A DNA stretch of 28,518 nucleotides from positions 1 through 28,518 of the forward strand of contig JAQUJJ010000037.1 of the NCBI GenBank assembly GCA_028681035.1, written 5' to 3'. The translations under genes were made by a program, and so were the position numbers. The DNA comes from Candidatus Cloacimonadota bacterium (GTDB lineage: Bacteria; Cloacimonadota; Cloacimonadia; Cloacimonadales; Cloacimonadaceae). The notes beneath the pieces were generated by a model. The model saw only the letters and a program-made list of their open reading frames with translations. It did no database searches and had not been told where the DNA came from. Shown here one piece after another: positions 1-9,418 of this stretch; the stretch's first letter is position 1, and each line of letters begins with the position of its first letter.

Positions 1-1925
1 CGAGGTGAAGCGATTAACTCAGAGGGATTGGGCGGCACAAAACCACTGGTGATAATGTCCAGATTTAATATTCCAGATGCTTTCACAACCTGATCTATTG
101 TCACATCCGGATCTATAAGGTAATCGCTAACGCCGTTTTCTTTCTCAAGAGCAAACTTAGCATGTATAGTTGGTCTGCGCATGTCCATATCAACAAGCAA
201 AACCTTGTTGTTCATTTGCGCTAATGTGATCGATAAATTGGAAATGGTAGTAGATTTACCCTCTTTCGGGCCTGAAGATGTTATAAGCAGTGTGGTGCTC
301 CCCTCAGCCTTACGTGAAAGAATGTTGGTTCTGAGAGTCCTGTAAGCTTCAGCTATGGGAGATTTGGGGGCATAGTGTGAAACAAGCTGCATCATAACAA
401 AGTGCATAGAGCGCGTAAGCTGTTCTCTATTTTCACCCTCAGCATTTTCAATCATGTAGTTGAATTCTTGGAGCTTGGATTCAGATTCACGAATTAAAGG
501 GATCGTGCCCATGATAGGTAGGCGGACATAGGTTTCCATGTCTTCAAGAGTGCGCAGCTTTGTATCTAGCGAATGAACTATGAATGCAGCACCAATACCC
601 ATACCCAAACCGAGAATAATACCTACCAGAATGTTCATTGATACACGGGGTTTGATTGGGTTCGTGGGGCGCTCTGCAAAATCAATTATCCTAACATTAC
701 CAACTTTTGCTTGCTCAGCGATTTTGGCATCTTCATACTTTTCCATCATCATGCCATGTATCTTTTCATCCAACAACATGTTTCGCATTAAGCGTGCAAG
801 TTCAAGCTCTGTATTGGGGATTGCGATTATCCGCTGGTCGTACATTTCCTTGGTCTGTTCCAGTCCATCTACTTTTGCGCGTGCCATTTCAAGTTCCAGA
901 TTAGCTTGGATAATCTTGCCAAGCAATTCGCTACGAGTAGCTAAGGGATCATTATTAACTGAAAGAGCAACAAGCTTGCGTACTTCAAGATCTAGAGTGG
1001 CTTTAGCATTCTCCATTTCACGTTTTAGTAGCAGTATCTGAGGATGATCAAGAGGATATTCATTCTTGGTAACCAGCTTGGATATCAAAGTCTGTGTTTC
1101 CACAATCTGCTTGCGTAATTCATTTATATATGGGGCTTTAAGTATGTTGTTTACGTCAACCAGCAGGGAATCTTGCTCTTGTAATTGACGGTTAAGCATA
1201 TCAAGGGACTTAGCTTTTATCGCTTGATCGGTAAGAGAGGCTTCATATACTGCTTCTAAATCTGAAGATTGAAGAATCAATTGAGTTGTTTCTGCCGAAA
1301 GCTGAGTAAGTTTATTAAGATTCTTAAATTCACGTAAATCGTTTTCAGAGCTTTGGAGTCTGCGGGATATTGCATCTAATTGAGTTTCTAAAAACTCGCG
1401 GATAGTGGTAAATTCCAAGCGGGCATACTGGGTGTTTTGCTGTTGAATAGCCTCAGATATCGAGTTTACCGCTGCCATGGCTTCTGTCTGATTAGTAGAT
1501 TCAAAACTAATTGTAAGAATGTCAGTTTCTCTTTTCGATTCCACCTTCATGCGGCTAAGGCTTCCTATAGGGTTTCCAGAGACATTAGCAGGGAATGCAT
1601 CCCAATCAGGATATTTTTTCATGATATCCCATGCTAAACTCATTATGGGTTTACTGCGAATTAGCTCAATCTGGTTATTTAAGCTGTTTTTCCCAACACC
1701 AGGAGTTGCCAAGAACATCAGGTCTGTACTGCCCTTTTGGTCCTCCAACAACACTCTCGCAGCAGCAGAATATATTTTGGGTTGTCTCGCTGTATAGAAC
1801 ACCGTTGAAACCACAACCACCGAGAACACCAGAACGATTAGGTAACGATATTGAAGAACTATGCGAAGATAATCTGATAATTTAATTTCGTCTTGAATTG
1901 GAGCTGAATTGTTTTGATTTTCCAT
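1..1925 (-). CDS. Wzz/BY-kinase polysaccharide co-polymerase (3' end beyond window)
   Basis: Partial gene: about 641 codons are visible and the C-terminus lies left of base 1. It is a Wzc-like polysaccharide co-polymerase fused to a bacterial tyrosine kinase, an inner-membrane protein controlling chain length and export of capsule or exopolysaccharide. Visible in order: a short cytoplasmic N-terminus, membrane segment 1 near residues 28-45, a Wzz domain, a long Gln/Glu/Lys/Leu-rich periplasmic coiled-coil region (about 180-380), membrane segment 2 near 425-450 (NILVGIILGLGMGIGAA), then the kinase with Walker A GPKEGKST near 551-558 and Walker A' VLLVDMD near 575. The C-terminal tyrosine cluster cannot be seen. 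ATG start at 1923-1925, preceded by a G-rich stretch. It sits 16 bases after the SLBB export gene, the usual Wza/Wzc pairing. Family call is strong; the polymer is unknown. Confidence 0.92.
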   Translation of the reverse strand, partial: MENQNNSAPIQDEIKLSDYLRIVLQYRYLIVLVFSVVVVSTVFYTARQPKIYSAAARVLLEDQKGSTDLMFLATPGVGKNSLNNQIELIRSKPIMSLAWDIMKKYPDWDAFPANVSGNPIGSLSRMKVESKRETDILTISFESTNQTEAMAAVNSISEAIQQQNTQYARLEFTTIREFLETQLDAISRRLQSSENDLREFKNLNKLTQLSAETTQLILQSSDLEAVYEASLTDQAIKAKSLDMLNRQLQEQDSLLVDVNNILKAPYINELRKQIVETQTLISKLVTKNEYPLDHPQILLLKREMENAKATLDLEVRKLVALSVNNDPLATRSELLGKIIQANLELEMARAKVDGLEQTKEMYDQRIIAIPNTELELARLMRNMLLDEKIHGMMMEKYEDAKIAEQAKVGNVRIIDFAERPTNPIKPRVSMNILVGIILGLGMGIGAAFIVHSLDTKLRTLEDMETYVRLPIMGTIPLIRESESKLQEFNYMIENAEGENREQLTRSMHFVMMQLVSHYAPKSPIAEAYRTLRTNILSRKAEGSTTLLITSSGPKEGKSTTISNLSITLAQMNNKVLLVDMDMRRPTIHAKFALEKENGVSDYLIDPDVTIDQVVKASGILNLDIITSGFVPPNPSELIASP

Positions 1926-1941
1926 GTAGTTAAGACCCCCA

Positions 1942-2427
1942 CTATTTGATGTTTGTGACTAAATTATAGACACTAAGTGCGATTGCCGCTTTGGATAAGA
2001 AATCAGCTACACGCGAAAATGCATAGAATATTGTTCCGGAGATCACTACCGTATCACCTGGTTGCAGAGCCGGAATCAAACTACCATCTCCAGTTTCAAG
2101 ATACTTTTTGAAGTTTACCCAGATCACCTTTTCCCCCTCTGCAGAAGGACGTACCAGTCTTATTTTCGAGAGTTTGGCATCTTCTTTGGGACCTCCTGCT
2201 AACGCAAGAAGTTCTAAAAAATCGGTATCATCTGGAACCACATAAAGCCCAGGTTTATAAACCTGACCCAAGATAAAAGTGTTCATTTTCAACTTTTCCA
2301 CACCACTGCGAATACCATCATATGTGTATGCAGAAATGTTCGAAGATGGAGCATAACTCCCTGTTCCTTGGCAAAACAGAGAGAAGGCAAACCCCATCAA
2401 TATAAGTGCAAGCAATATCCTCTTCAC
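1942..2427 (-). CDS. Minimal SLBB-domain polysaccharide export protein
   Basis: 161 aa, probably a periplasmic or outer-membrane part of a Wza-like export channel. Residues 1-19 form a signal peptide. The Cys at 19 sits in SLFC, a poor lipobox, so lipidation is uncertain. Residues 50-130 carry one SLBB domain: FILGQVYKPGLYVV, then LLALAGGP, then LQPGDTVVI. The N-terminal Poly_export domain of full Wza proteins (usually about 350-400 aa) is absent. Residues 138-158 could form an amphipathic helix, like the helix with which Wza crosses the outer membrane; that parallel is inference. The start is GTG at 2427, with GAGGA about 6 bases upstream. The gene is 16 bases before the Wzc-like kinase, so the two probably act together. 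It is separated from the preceding lipoprotein gene by 123 bases, which may hold its own promoter. Confidence 0.85.
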   Translation of the reverse strand: MKRILLALILMGFAFSLFCQGTGSYAPSSNISAYTYDGIRSGVEKLKMNTFILGQVYKPGLYVVPDDTDFLELLALAGGPKEDAKLSKIRLVRPSAEGEKVIWVNFKKYLETGDGSLIPALQPGDTVVISGTIFYAFSRVADFLSKAAIALSVYNLVTNIK

Positions 2428-2550
2428 AATATCCTCTTTATCATTTTATGTAAAAATCTGTAGTTTACTGTAACAGTCAAGCTAAATTTGCTCCCTGCTT
2501 TACAAATAACCATTTATCTATTCTTTAAATCACGTTTTCTAGGGAGTAAC

Positions 2551-3339
2551 TTACTGTATAATAAAAGTACGTTCCTGAGATTCTGAACCCATATCCGCAT
2601 CCTGAGTGGCATCATAATCGAAAGCATCTACTCTCCAACGCAACACGTCGCCAGAAGATATTACTACATCATCCTCTATTTCCAAATTGTTGGGAACCGT
2701 AATTTCGTAGGTACCAGCAGGGATATCTATAAGCTGATTTTCTGTATAAATAAGTTTACCTGATTCATTCCATATAAGAACTCTGAAGGAACTGGCGTTT
2801 GTACCCATGTCCGACCATTGCAATGTAAGGCTAATCGGTGATACCGTAGCACCGTCTTGAGGGGAGACAAGGGTGCACTTTCCTAATAAAGCGTAGCTAA
2901 CGGTATCAGATATGCTAAAATTGCCACTTCCATCGTAAAGGTGAATATAGTAAGAATACCAGTATCTTTGGACTAAATCGTTACTTGTATCCAAATAATA
3001 TGTGTCTGACGCTGGTACATTTGAGGCTATTTCAACCGGAGTTGTATCATGATTTGAAAACCTGAACACATTTATATGGCTAAGGTCAGTATCTACAAAG
3101 GGTTCCCAGGGAATCCGAATAAAATTGCCGTCTGATACTGCATCAATGCCATTTGTTTCATCTGTTATAATGATATTTTGATTATTCCAAAAAACTGGAG
3201 CATCTCCTGTATCACCTAAATGCGGTCTCAATATAGGACTGTAGGGGGGATCGGTATCTTGATCTAAGGGATCGCTGCCAGAACAGGAAAACAACCCTAA
3301 TATTATAATAATCAGTAGGGCGATTAGTTGAATTTTCAT
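2551..3339 (-). CDS. Lipoprotein with two FN3/Ig-like domains
   Basis: 262 aa from the ATG at 3337-3339, chosen because AGGAG lies about 8 bases upstream and a lipoprotein signal follows. The reading frame is open further upstream, but that would overlap the preceding gene by about 100 bases and bury the signal peptide. Signal residues 1-18 end in LFS-Cys19, a plausible lipobox. A Pro/Asp-rich linker follows, then two beta-sandwich-like segments resembling fibronectin type III: about 65-150 (ending YWYSYYIHLYDGSGNFS) and about 155-262 (LQWSDMGTNASSFRVLIW ... VLRWRVDAFD). No catalytic motif is visible. It starts 11 bases after the PorV-like gene, so it is probably co-transcribed with the T9SS pair and acts at the cell surface or in the periplasm. 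The exact role is unknown. Confidence 0.8.
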   Translation of the reverse strand: MKIQLIALLIIIILGLFSCSGSDPLDQDTDPPYSPILRPHLGDTGDAPVFWNNQNIIITDETNGIDAVSDGNFIRIPWEPFVDTDLSHINVFRFSNHDTTPVEIASNVPASDTYYLDTSNDLVQRYWYSYYIHLYDGSGNFSISDTVSYALLGKCTLVSPQDGATVSPISLTLQWSDMGTNASSFRVLIWNESGKLIYTENQLIDIPAGTYEITVPNNLEIEDDVVISSGDVLRWRVDAFDYDATQDADMGSESQERTFIIQ

Positions 3340-3350
3340 TTTATGAACTC

Positions 3351-4358
3351 CTAAAACCTTACTCTCAAACCGAGACGATTGGTTAAACCTATGGGATTGG
3401 TAATTAAGGCATAGTCTAACATCACCCCATATAGTTTTACTGATGCACCACAACTAAAATTCTTGTCATAATAACCAGCTCTGAGATTGCCTTTATCATT
3501 ATAATCCCAGTCTATTCCGTAGTGTTTGGTGCCTTCGTAAACGTAATCATAATCGTAAGCAAGGCTAACTGTTGATTTCAATATTGGTATTGGCTGAACA
3601 ACAGCCACACCTATTTTTGTATTAAAGAGCACCTCATCTTTAATCTCACTAACCGTGTCCCAAGAAATATCAGTACCTGCAAGGTCTTGAAAGTTAACAC
3701 CAAAATGAAGGTCTCCAAGCTTTTCTTGATCGAAGATAACAGAAAGGTCTGTTTTAGCCTTAAAGCCAAAGTCCAATCCTGTTCCGGTTCCCATGTTATC
3801 CCAAATCGCACGCTTGATCAGCTTGATAGTTCCCCCAAAACTGAAATCAAACGGAACTTCGAAAAACAACCAACCCATGTTAGCATCATAGTGTAAGTTC
3901 TTGGAAAAAGAGAACTGATAAAGATCATCTCTACTGTTAAACTTATCATCAGGGACACCTGGCAAATGGTATTGGAAATCGTTTATGCGTTGATCAACAT
4001 TGGTGCCAATTAGGTATTCTTCGCTAAAATATGGTATATCGCTTACCGTTAATCTGGTGACGTTAAAGCCGATTGATACCTCATTTGGCAAAGGCTGAAT
4101 AAAGGTAATGTGATCATAAGATGCCAATCCTTTGTATAAGATAGCATGCATCGCGGAGAGTTCTGATTCGCGTATATTGCTGATACCAGCAGACTTCCAG
4201 TACATAGCACAACCATCATCTGCAAGAGCAACAAATGCACCCCCCATACCAAGAGAACGGACACCTGCTCCAATCATCATGAAATCGCCAGCATATCTAC
4301 CAGCAGCAAGCGGAAGACAGGCAATTAGTACGATTAGCATTAGTAAAAGATTCTTCAT
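3351..4358 (-). CDS. porV: PorV-like outer-membrane protein (T9SS shuttle family)
   Basis: 335 aa with a signal peptide (about 1-20). The early signature GAGVRSLGMGGAFVALADD, followed by YWKSAGI, is the hallmark of the PorV/PorQ/UPF0164 group of FadL-type 14-strand barrels. The rest alternates amphipathic strands and turns and ends in an aromatic C-terminal residue (RVRF), as outer-membrane barrels do. In Bacteroidetes, PorV carries T9SS cargo from the translocon to the attachment complex and binds the C-terminal sorting domain; PorQ and other paralogues share the fold. I favour PorV because the gene lies 9 bases after a PorU-like sortase, the same pairing as porU-porV in Porphyromonas. The start is ATG with AGGAGG just upstream. 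PorQ or another UPF0164 member remains possible. Confidence 0.8.
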   Translation of the reverse strand: MKNLLLMLIVLIACLPLAAGRYAGDFMMIGAGVRSLGMGGAFVALADDGCAMYWKSAGISNIRESELSAMHAILYKGLASYDHITFIQPLPNEVSIGFNVTRLTVSDIPYFSEEYLIGTNVDQRINDFQYHLPGVPDDKFNSRDDLYQFSFSKNLHYDANMGWLFFEVPFDFSFGGTIKLIKRAIWDNMGTGTGLDFGFKAKTDLSVIFDQEKLGDLHFGVNFQDLAGTDISWDTVSEIKDEVLFNTKIGVAVVQPIPILKSTVSLAYDYDYVYEGTKHYGIDWDYNDKGNLRAGYYDKNFSCGASVKLYGVMLDYALITNPIGLTNRLGLRVRF

Positions 4359-4367
4359 TCCTTCCTC

Positions 4368-7300
4368 CTACTTCAATATCGCCATTTTTTGGGTTTTCTC
4401 TATTGTCTTATTGCCTTGTTTTGCAATAATCCTGTAGAAGTAAACTCCATTTGCAAGACTGTAACCTTGATCGTCTTTACAATCCCATCCATATAGAGTT
4501 CTGGGATACTCATGATAACCAACACCAACGGGAAGATTGTTAAACGTTTTAACCAACCTGCCACTAACAGTAAACAGCTTGATAGTTACCTCATCTGCTC
4601 CATCTGTAAGCACATAGGTGAAGCGAGTTCTTCCGTCATTCTTTGGCTCAACAGCTCTTCCTAAAACTGGGTTAGGATAATTTGCCACATTCACAATATC
4701 AAATTCATCATTCACCACAAATTGGATATCTCTGGTGTTGTACATACCATTCAAATCCCTACAATCTACCTTTAACTCATGATTACCCTTGCCAAGAGAC
4801 AGTTGATACTTGATGGGAATGCGATTTATATTCTCAAGGTTTACTGAGATTACGTAATCTTCTTGTGGAACTTGAACTCCATTCATAAATAGCCTAATAG
4901 CATCATCAATCACGTTGATGCCGTTCGCATCAGATAACAGCAGCGAGATAACTCCATTCCCTGCAATGTACCCACCGACAGTAAACTCTTGATCTTGAAC
5001 ATTAACGTCTATCGTGGGAACTGTGTTGTCAGCATTACGAAATAGAGTGTAAACTCCAGGACGATCGACCTCTAAAGTTACAGTGTTTGCAGAGGTGTCT
5101 ATGTGACCGCCTTGCAATACCCACTTTTTAAACTCTGCGTTGTAACGATAGATTTTATAGGAGTTTCCATCTTCTAAAGACTGCGTGGCGGCATCAGTCG
5201 GATTGTAGAAGAATAGCAGCGTCACGCTCTTCTCGTTCACAAACGTACCATTTACATCTATAAGTCCGCTATTCAAGGTTGATACTTCGTAAGGGACAGA
5301 GTACTGGTTTGCTGAGATGCTTTCCAGAGACCTAAGCATAAGCGGTTTAACATCCGGTTGATTTAAATACTCCATGGGTGGCGATGCAGCAACAGTAAAG
5401 AATGAATGTCCCGTGCTAACCAAACCAGTAGGTATAATGCAGCTTAAGTTGCCATCAATGCTACTTATGGTCGCTCCTGTGTTATCCACACTAAAATAGT
5501 TTAGAGGCACTTCTAAATCAATGTAATTAGTTTCATTGTAGATAAAGGTACTGTCAGCATCGGCATTATCGTAAGAATTCCATTCTTGGTTCACGTTACT
5601 GCTATCTACTCTCGCTTGGAACTTTAAGTTTGCGTTCGCAAGACCGTTTATGGGAATCGTTTCCCATCTCTCCTGTCCCACCGTAAGTGGTAAGTAATCT
5701 TGCTTCGAGAAATATGTGAGGGCATTATAGGAAGCTCCAGGAAGTCCCCAAAACAGCCTTAAATCCGTGGTTATCGAATTCGCATCGCCAACATTAGCAC
5801 CCAGAACCTTAATCTGAAGATTTTGCCCGTCTTGCTCAAGTTTAATATCCTTTAGCACCAATTCAGGTCCTCGCACGACATACTGATCTAGGTATGATTC
5901 GGCGTTCCCATCTGAAGTGATAAGGTCATATTTAAAGAATACCTCTTTGGCTGTCTTTTTGGGGGGATACTTACTTGAACTTACATATATTGTACTGTCA
6001 GAATCGGATTTCTGCATAGGAATACTTACCCATGAACCATCAACTCTAACTCTACATGTGAGATTTGAAACCTGAACTGCACTAAACACCTTGGCACTAA
6101 ATGATACTGAATCCCGCCAAGTAGGTTCTGCGGGAGTTATTGATATGTGCATTACACTTGGTTTACCAACGCTAAATACTGAGCGACCAGTGTATTCATG
6201 GGTAGCCGAATAACCTGCGACGTATATTTTGTGCGTATAATTAGTTGCTAATGTATCAGCATTAGTCCATTCTGCTGCAAAGTTCCCATTATCAACCGGG
6301 CGGTCATAAGGAATATTGACTGCTATCTCATTTTCTTTGGTAACATAGAGTCTTGCGAAAGATACATCCTGAGGAAATGTTGCAGTTACATGAAGTGTTT
6401 CGCCCGGATCGAGGACATTATTAGCTGCATTTACAGGTATACCAGTTATAGGTTTACGCATATATATAAGCGGGTCGCCCATATACACAGCTCCATTGGT
6501 CATCGCATATTGTGTTAGTTTAGATGATGCAACAGTGTAGAACTTAGCTAACATAAATAGCCAAGCCTTCCCTACACTTGAAAAGTCTTGCTTAAACAGA
6601 GCATCTGTATAAGCTAAACCCCAATCTAGATCTTGAACTTTGTAACCTAGTCCCGAAAACCCAGCAGTACCTATCGCACCTCTACCGGGTTGCAACACAA
6701 ATGCTTCGCTTATGGAAGCCATGCCATTTGTATCAAATGCTGAGCCATAACAAGACAGGGATACAACGATGGGATAAACGGTGTTGTTTAGAGATGCCAC
6801 ATCGTTGAACCCAAACAGGTTGTAATCAGCCCAAATTCTACCACCACCATGACCCATAAACTGAAGATATTTAGTTCCACTATTAAACGCCTGTTTTAAT
6901 TGTGCCGAGCCTCCAAAATAGTCTGTACTTACAGTTTGCGTATTGGTATAAACTTTAGTAACGCGGTAATCTGCTGGAATAGACTTCCGGCGAATGATCT
7001 CAGATTGCTGCGCAAAAATATCATCAATATCTATAATTTTCCCCCCAGCAGTTAACGTTGCATGGCTATTCCAAAGTTTTGAAGTTTGAGGGTTATTGTA
7101 GTAAGAAGTTGCCTTAGCTGCATAATCAAGTATCTGTTGCTTTTTCCACACACAAATTCGTGAAATTGCTACATCTGGCAATGGATCACTCCCCACAATA
7201 CAGGCATACCAATTATCGCTTGCAATTGCACCAACTTCGGATGTCCATACTTTCTTAGCTGGAATAATGTTATAGATTCGAGAGGGGCTGCCATCGCGTG

Positions 7301-9398
7301 TATCTTCTACCCCTTCACCAAGAAGTACAACATGGCTTAGCTGTGGTTCATCCCAATTATTATAAGCATAACTGATAAATTCCTTTATTGATTCACCACT
7401 CACTATTCCAGCATTGAACTCATCGTATATGTCCTGCACATCTATTATTTTGGCACTGTAGCCGTTAGCTTGCCAGTTATCGACAAGCTGTAATGAGCCT
7501 TCAGCATCTACAAACTCTCTAGCAGTAATCATTACAACATCTGCAAAATTACCTGCATTCTTAATATCATTTGGGATATTCAATCTTGCCGATTTCGGTG
7601 TCTTCTTTAGCTCCTCTGTTACTGCATAGTATCTTACAGCTGTCGAAGCTACACTATCCTGAAGGGTTACAGTCCAAGGGGCAATACCCTCCAGATTAAA
7701 TGGCTCAATCTGCAAGTTGTTAAACACACTGGAGCCAATCTTATAGACGGATACATTCTGATTTGAAAACCCTTCTAGCTGGAATTGCATTAGATTACGG
7801 GTTGCCAATCTAGGTTTAGTAAACTTCATGAAGTCCTGATCTGTTTTATACTCTCGCCAGTAAGTTATCTCAGCATAATCCAGCATCACTTGTTCCTTGT
7901 CTCCCATAACAGTATTTCCAGAAAGGCTGATGTAGAAATTATTCGTGCCATGTCTTAAGGCTGTATTGGGAATTTCTGTTTGATTAGTAAATATTTGTTC
8001 TGATTGGTTCCTCCAAGAATGAGTGTTTATCATAGCTTGATTTAACCGAACTGATGCCTCGTGATCGTATTGGTTAACACCCAAATGCCCGGAATAATAG
8101 GTCAACCCCATGAGTGCTACTTTTGCAGAAGCTTTCAATAAGGTCGAATCCTTGGGGTATTGAAGTTCAACAGGTATAATATCTAGATTAGGAGCGGTTA
8201 TCCTCTTCCAAAACCATATGTCTTCTCTATAGAAATCATTATTTTGTGCCCATCCATTTCCCAGTTTATCGCTTACTAGCTGCTGCTCGAAATGAAATGT
8301 TTCTTCATAAGCATCTGGGATAGAGCTTACCGGAACATCGGACACAACCAATCCCCCATTTTCCACAACCATGCGTGCCCCGAATCTATCAATGAGTTTC
8401 AAAGAGTAAACATTCTCGGCAGTGAAATCGTCCATGTAAGAGGTTTCACCGTAATGCCTATCTCCAAAGAACTCAAAATAATCTGAAGGGTCAAACCTGC
8501 CATCATTTTCACCGATAAAGTTTATTGGGGTTTGTCCATATTCATCGCTTAATTCAAGGTAGCGTGGATCTACTGAGGCAGGAGTCCAATCCATAACAAT
8601 CTGCAGAGAATCTGCCATTACAGTTATCAGATTCATCAAATACTGGTAGCTAACTTTATAAATTCCTTCTTCATCAACTATTATCTGAATCTCGTTTACC
8701 CCGTTGGTTCCACTTTTAGGAGATTGATAGCTCGTACTTTTTTGTCTCTCACGACGCCATGATTTTGAACTGGAATCGTTCAAAAAGAACGAAGAGCTTG
8801 AAGAATCCAAGGGATTACTTTTTGTTTGCCAGTTTCTAGTGGCAGATTTAGTGCCGTGAATAATAACTCGGATAGATATCAGCTCGTGAACTAACAATTC
8901 ACGGGTTTTGGCATTGTACTGAAACGGATTAATTCTTAAAGGGATAAATTTCCGATTACCAATAAAAGCTTCAGTTCCTTTCTCGGCTAATTGCGTTGGC
9001 AACAAATCAGAGTTGTTGTAGGCTTTAAAATCCATAGTACGAGAATAAACTGTCTCTTCACCAGATAGTTTCATTGTTAACATGGGCTGAAGATATATCC
9101 CTGATAGCTTTTTACTATCACTCGATTCTACGCTGATGCTATAATCTCCATCCACGGGAACTGCTACGGCAGTAGAAAATACCATAAGCTCCGGATGTGC
9201 TTCATTTCCGCTGACAGTCCCATCATCACACACTATCTTTTGCCAATTGTTTCCATTAGCTATAGCATCTTCAATTGAATATTGGGGTAGTGTAAATTTA
9301 ATATCAAGCAGATCTTGATTCTCTTGTAACAGCTGAAATATCTCGCCACACAAGAGTACTGGGAGTATCAGGATAAGGCACAATATGTATCTTCGCAT
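4368..9398 (-). CDS. porU: Giant PorU-like C25 (gingipain-type) protease with T9SS sorting domain
   Basis: 1676 aa. After a signal peptide (about 1-18) comes a beta-rich N-terminal region. Near 233-250 is the gingipain-type segment NEIQIIVDEEGIYKVSY. The C25 caspase-like domain runs from about 619 (ADVVMITARE) to about 985 (YMGDPLIYMRKP). The catalytic pair is visible: His850 in FMGHGGGR and Cys883 in SLSCYGS, 33 residues apart as in gingipain R. Several Ig-like domains follow. The last 110 residues (about 1568-1676) look like a type A T9SS sorting domain with a FlgD-like fold: NYPNPV, GRLVKTF and NGVYFYR. In Bacteroidetes, PorU cleaves cargo sorting domains and links cargo to anionic LPS. 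Adjacency to a PorV-like gene supports sortase over secreted gingipain, but the protein is longer than the roughly 1100-1300 aa usual for PorU. ATG start; GGAG is rather far upstream. Confidence 0.8.
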   Translation of the reverse strand: MRRYILCLILILPVLLCGEIFQLLQENQDLLDIKFTLPQYSIEDAIANGNNWQKIVCDDGTVSGNEAHPELMVFSTAVAVPVDGDYSISVESSDSKKLSGIYLQPMLTMKLSGEETVYSRTMDFKAYNNSDLLPTQLAEKGTEAFIGNRKFIPLRINPFQYNAKTRELLVHELISIRVIIHGTKSATRNWQTKSNPLDSSSSSFFLNDSSSKSWRRERQKSTSYQSPKSGTNGVNEIQIIVDEEGIYKVSYQYLMNLITVMADSLQIVMDWTPASVDPRYLELSDEYGQTPINFIGENDGRFDPSDYFEFFGDRHYGETSYMDDFTAENVYSLKLIDRFGARMVVENGGLVVSDVPVSSIPDAYEETFHFEQQLVSDKLGNGWAQNNDFYREDIWFWKRITAPNLDIIPVELQYPKDSTLLKASAKVALMGLTYYSGHLGVNQYDHEASVRLNQAMINTHSWRNQSEQIFTNQTEIPNTALRHGTNNFYISLSGNTVMGDKEQVMLDYAEITYWREYKTDQDFMKFTKPRLATRNLMQFQLEGFSNQNVSVYKIGSSVFNNLQIEPFNLEGIAPWTVTLQDSVASTAVRYYAVTEELKKTPKSARLNIPNDIKNAGNFADVVMITAREFVDAEGSLQLVDNWQANGYSAKIIDVQDIYDEFNAGIVSGESIKEFISYAYNNWDEPQLSHVVLLGEGVEDTRDGSPSRIYNIIPAKKVWTSEVGAIASDNWYACIVGSDPLPDVAISRICVWKKQQILDYAAKATSYYNNPQTSKLWNSHATLTAGGKIIDIDDIFAQQSEIIRRKSIPADYRVTKVYTNTQTVSTDYFGGSAQLKQAFNSGTKYLQFMGHGGGRIWADYNLFGFNDVASLNNTVYPIVVSLSCYGSAFDTNGMASISEAFVLQPGRGAIGTAGFSGLGYKVQDLDWGLAYTDALFKQDFSSVGKAWLFMLAKFYTVASSKLTQYAMTNGAVYMGDPLIYMRKPITGIPVNAANNVLDPGETLHVTATFPQDVSFARLYVTKENEIAVNIPYDRPVDNGNFAAEWTNADTLATNYTHKIYVAGYSATHEYTGRSVFSVGKPSVMHISITPAEPTWRDSVSFSAKVFSAVQVSNLTCRVRVDGSWVSIPMQKSDSDSTIYVSSSKYPPKKTAKEVFFKYDLITSDGNAESYLDQYVVRGPELVLKDIKLEQDGQNLQIKVLGANVGDANSITTDLRLFWGLPGASYNALTYFSKQDYLPLTVGQERWETIPINGLANANLKFQARVDSSNVNQEWNSYDNADADSTFIYNETNYIDLEVPLNYFSVDNTGATISSIDGNLSCIIPTGLVSTGHSFFTVAASPPMEYLNQPDVKPLMLRSLESISANQYSVPYEVSTLNSGLIDVNGTFVNEKSVTLLFFYNPTDAATQSLEDGNSYKIYRYNAEFKKWVLQGGHIDTSANTVTLEVDRPGVYTLFRNADNTVPTIDVNVQDQEFTVGGYIAGNGVISLLLSDANGINVIDDAIRLFMNGVQVPQEDYVISVNLENINRIPIKYQLSLGKGNHELKVDCRDLNGMYNTRDIQFVVNDEFDIVNVANYPNPVLGRAVEPKNDGRTRFTYVLTDGADEVTIKLFTVSGRLVKTFNNLPVGVGYHEYPRTLYGWDCKDDQGYSLANGVYFYRIIAKQGNKTIEKTQKMAILK

Positions 9399-9418
9399 AC
9401 TATTTATAACTCCATATT

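Noticed and set aside
580..1885. Several plus-strand open frames (for example 580-1041 and 1519-1797)
   Set aside because: They are antisense to the Wzc-like gene, whose minus-strand frame is continuous and has clear domains.
3340..3453. N-terminal extension of the FN3-like lipoprotein to 3453
   Set aside because: It would overlap the porV-like gene by about 100 bases and bury a proper lipoprotein signal that has its own AGGAG site before the ATG at 3339.
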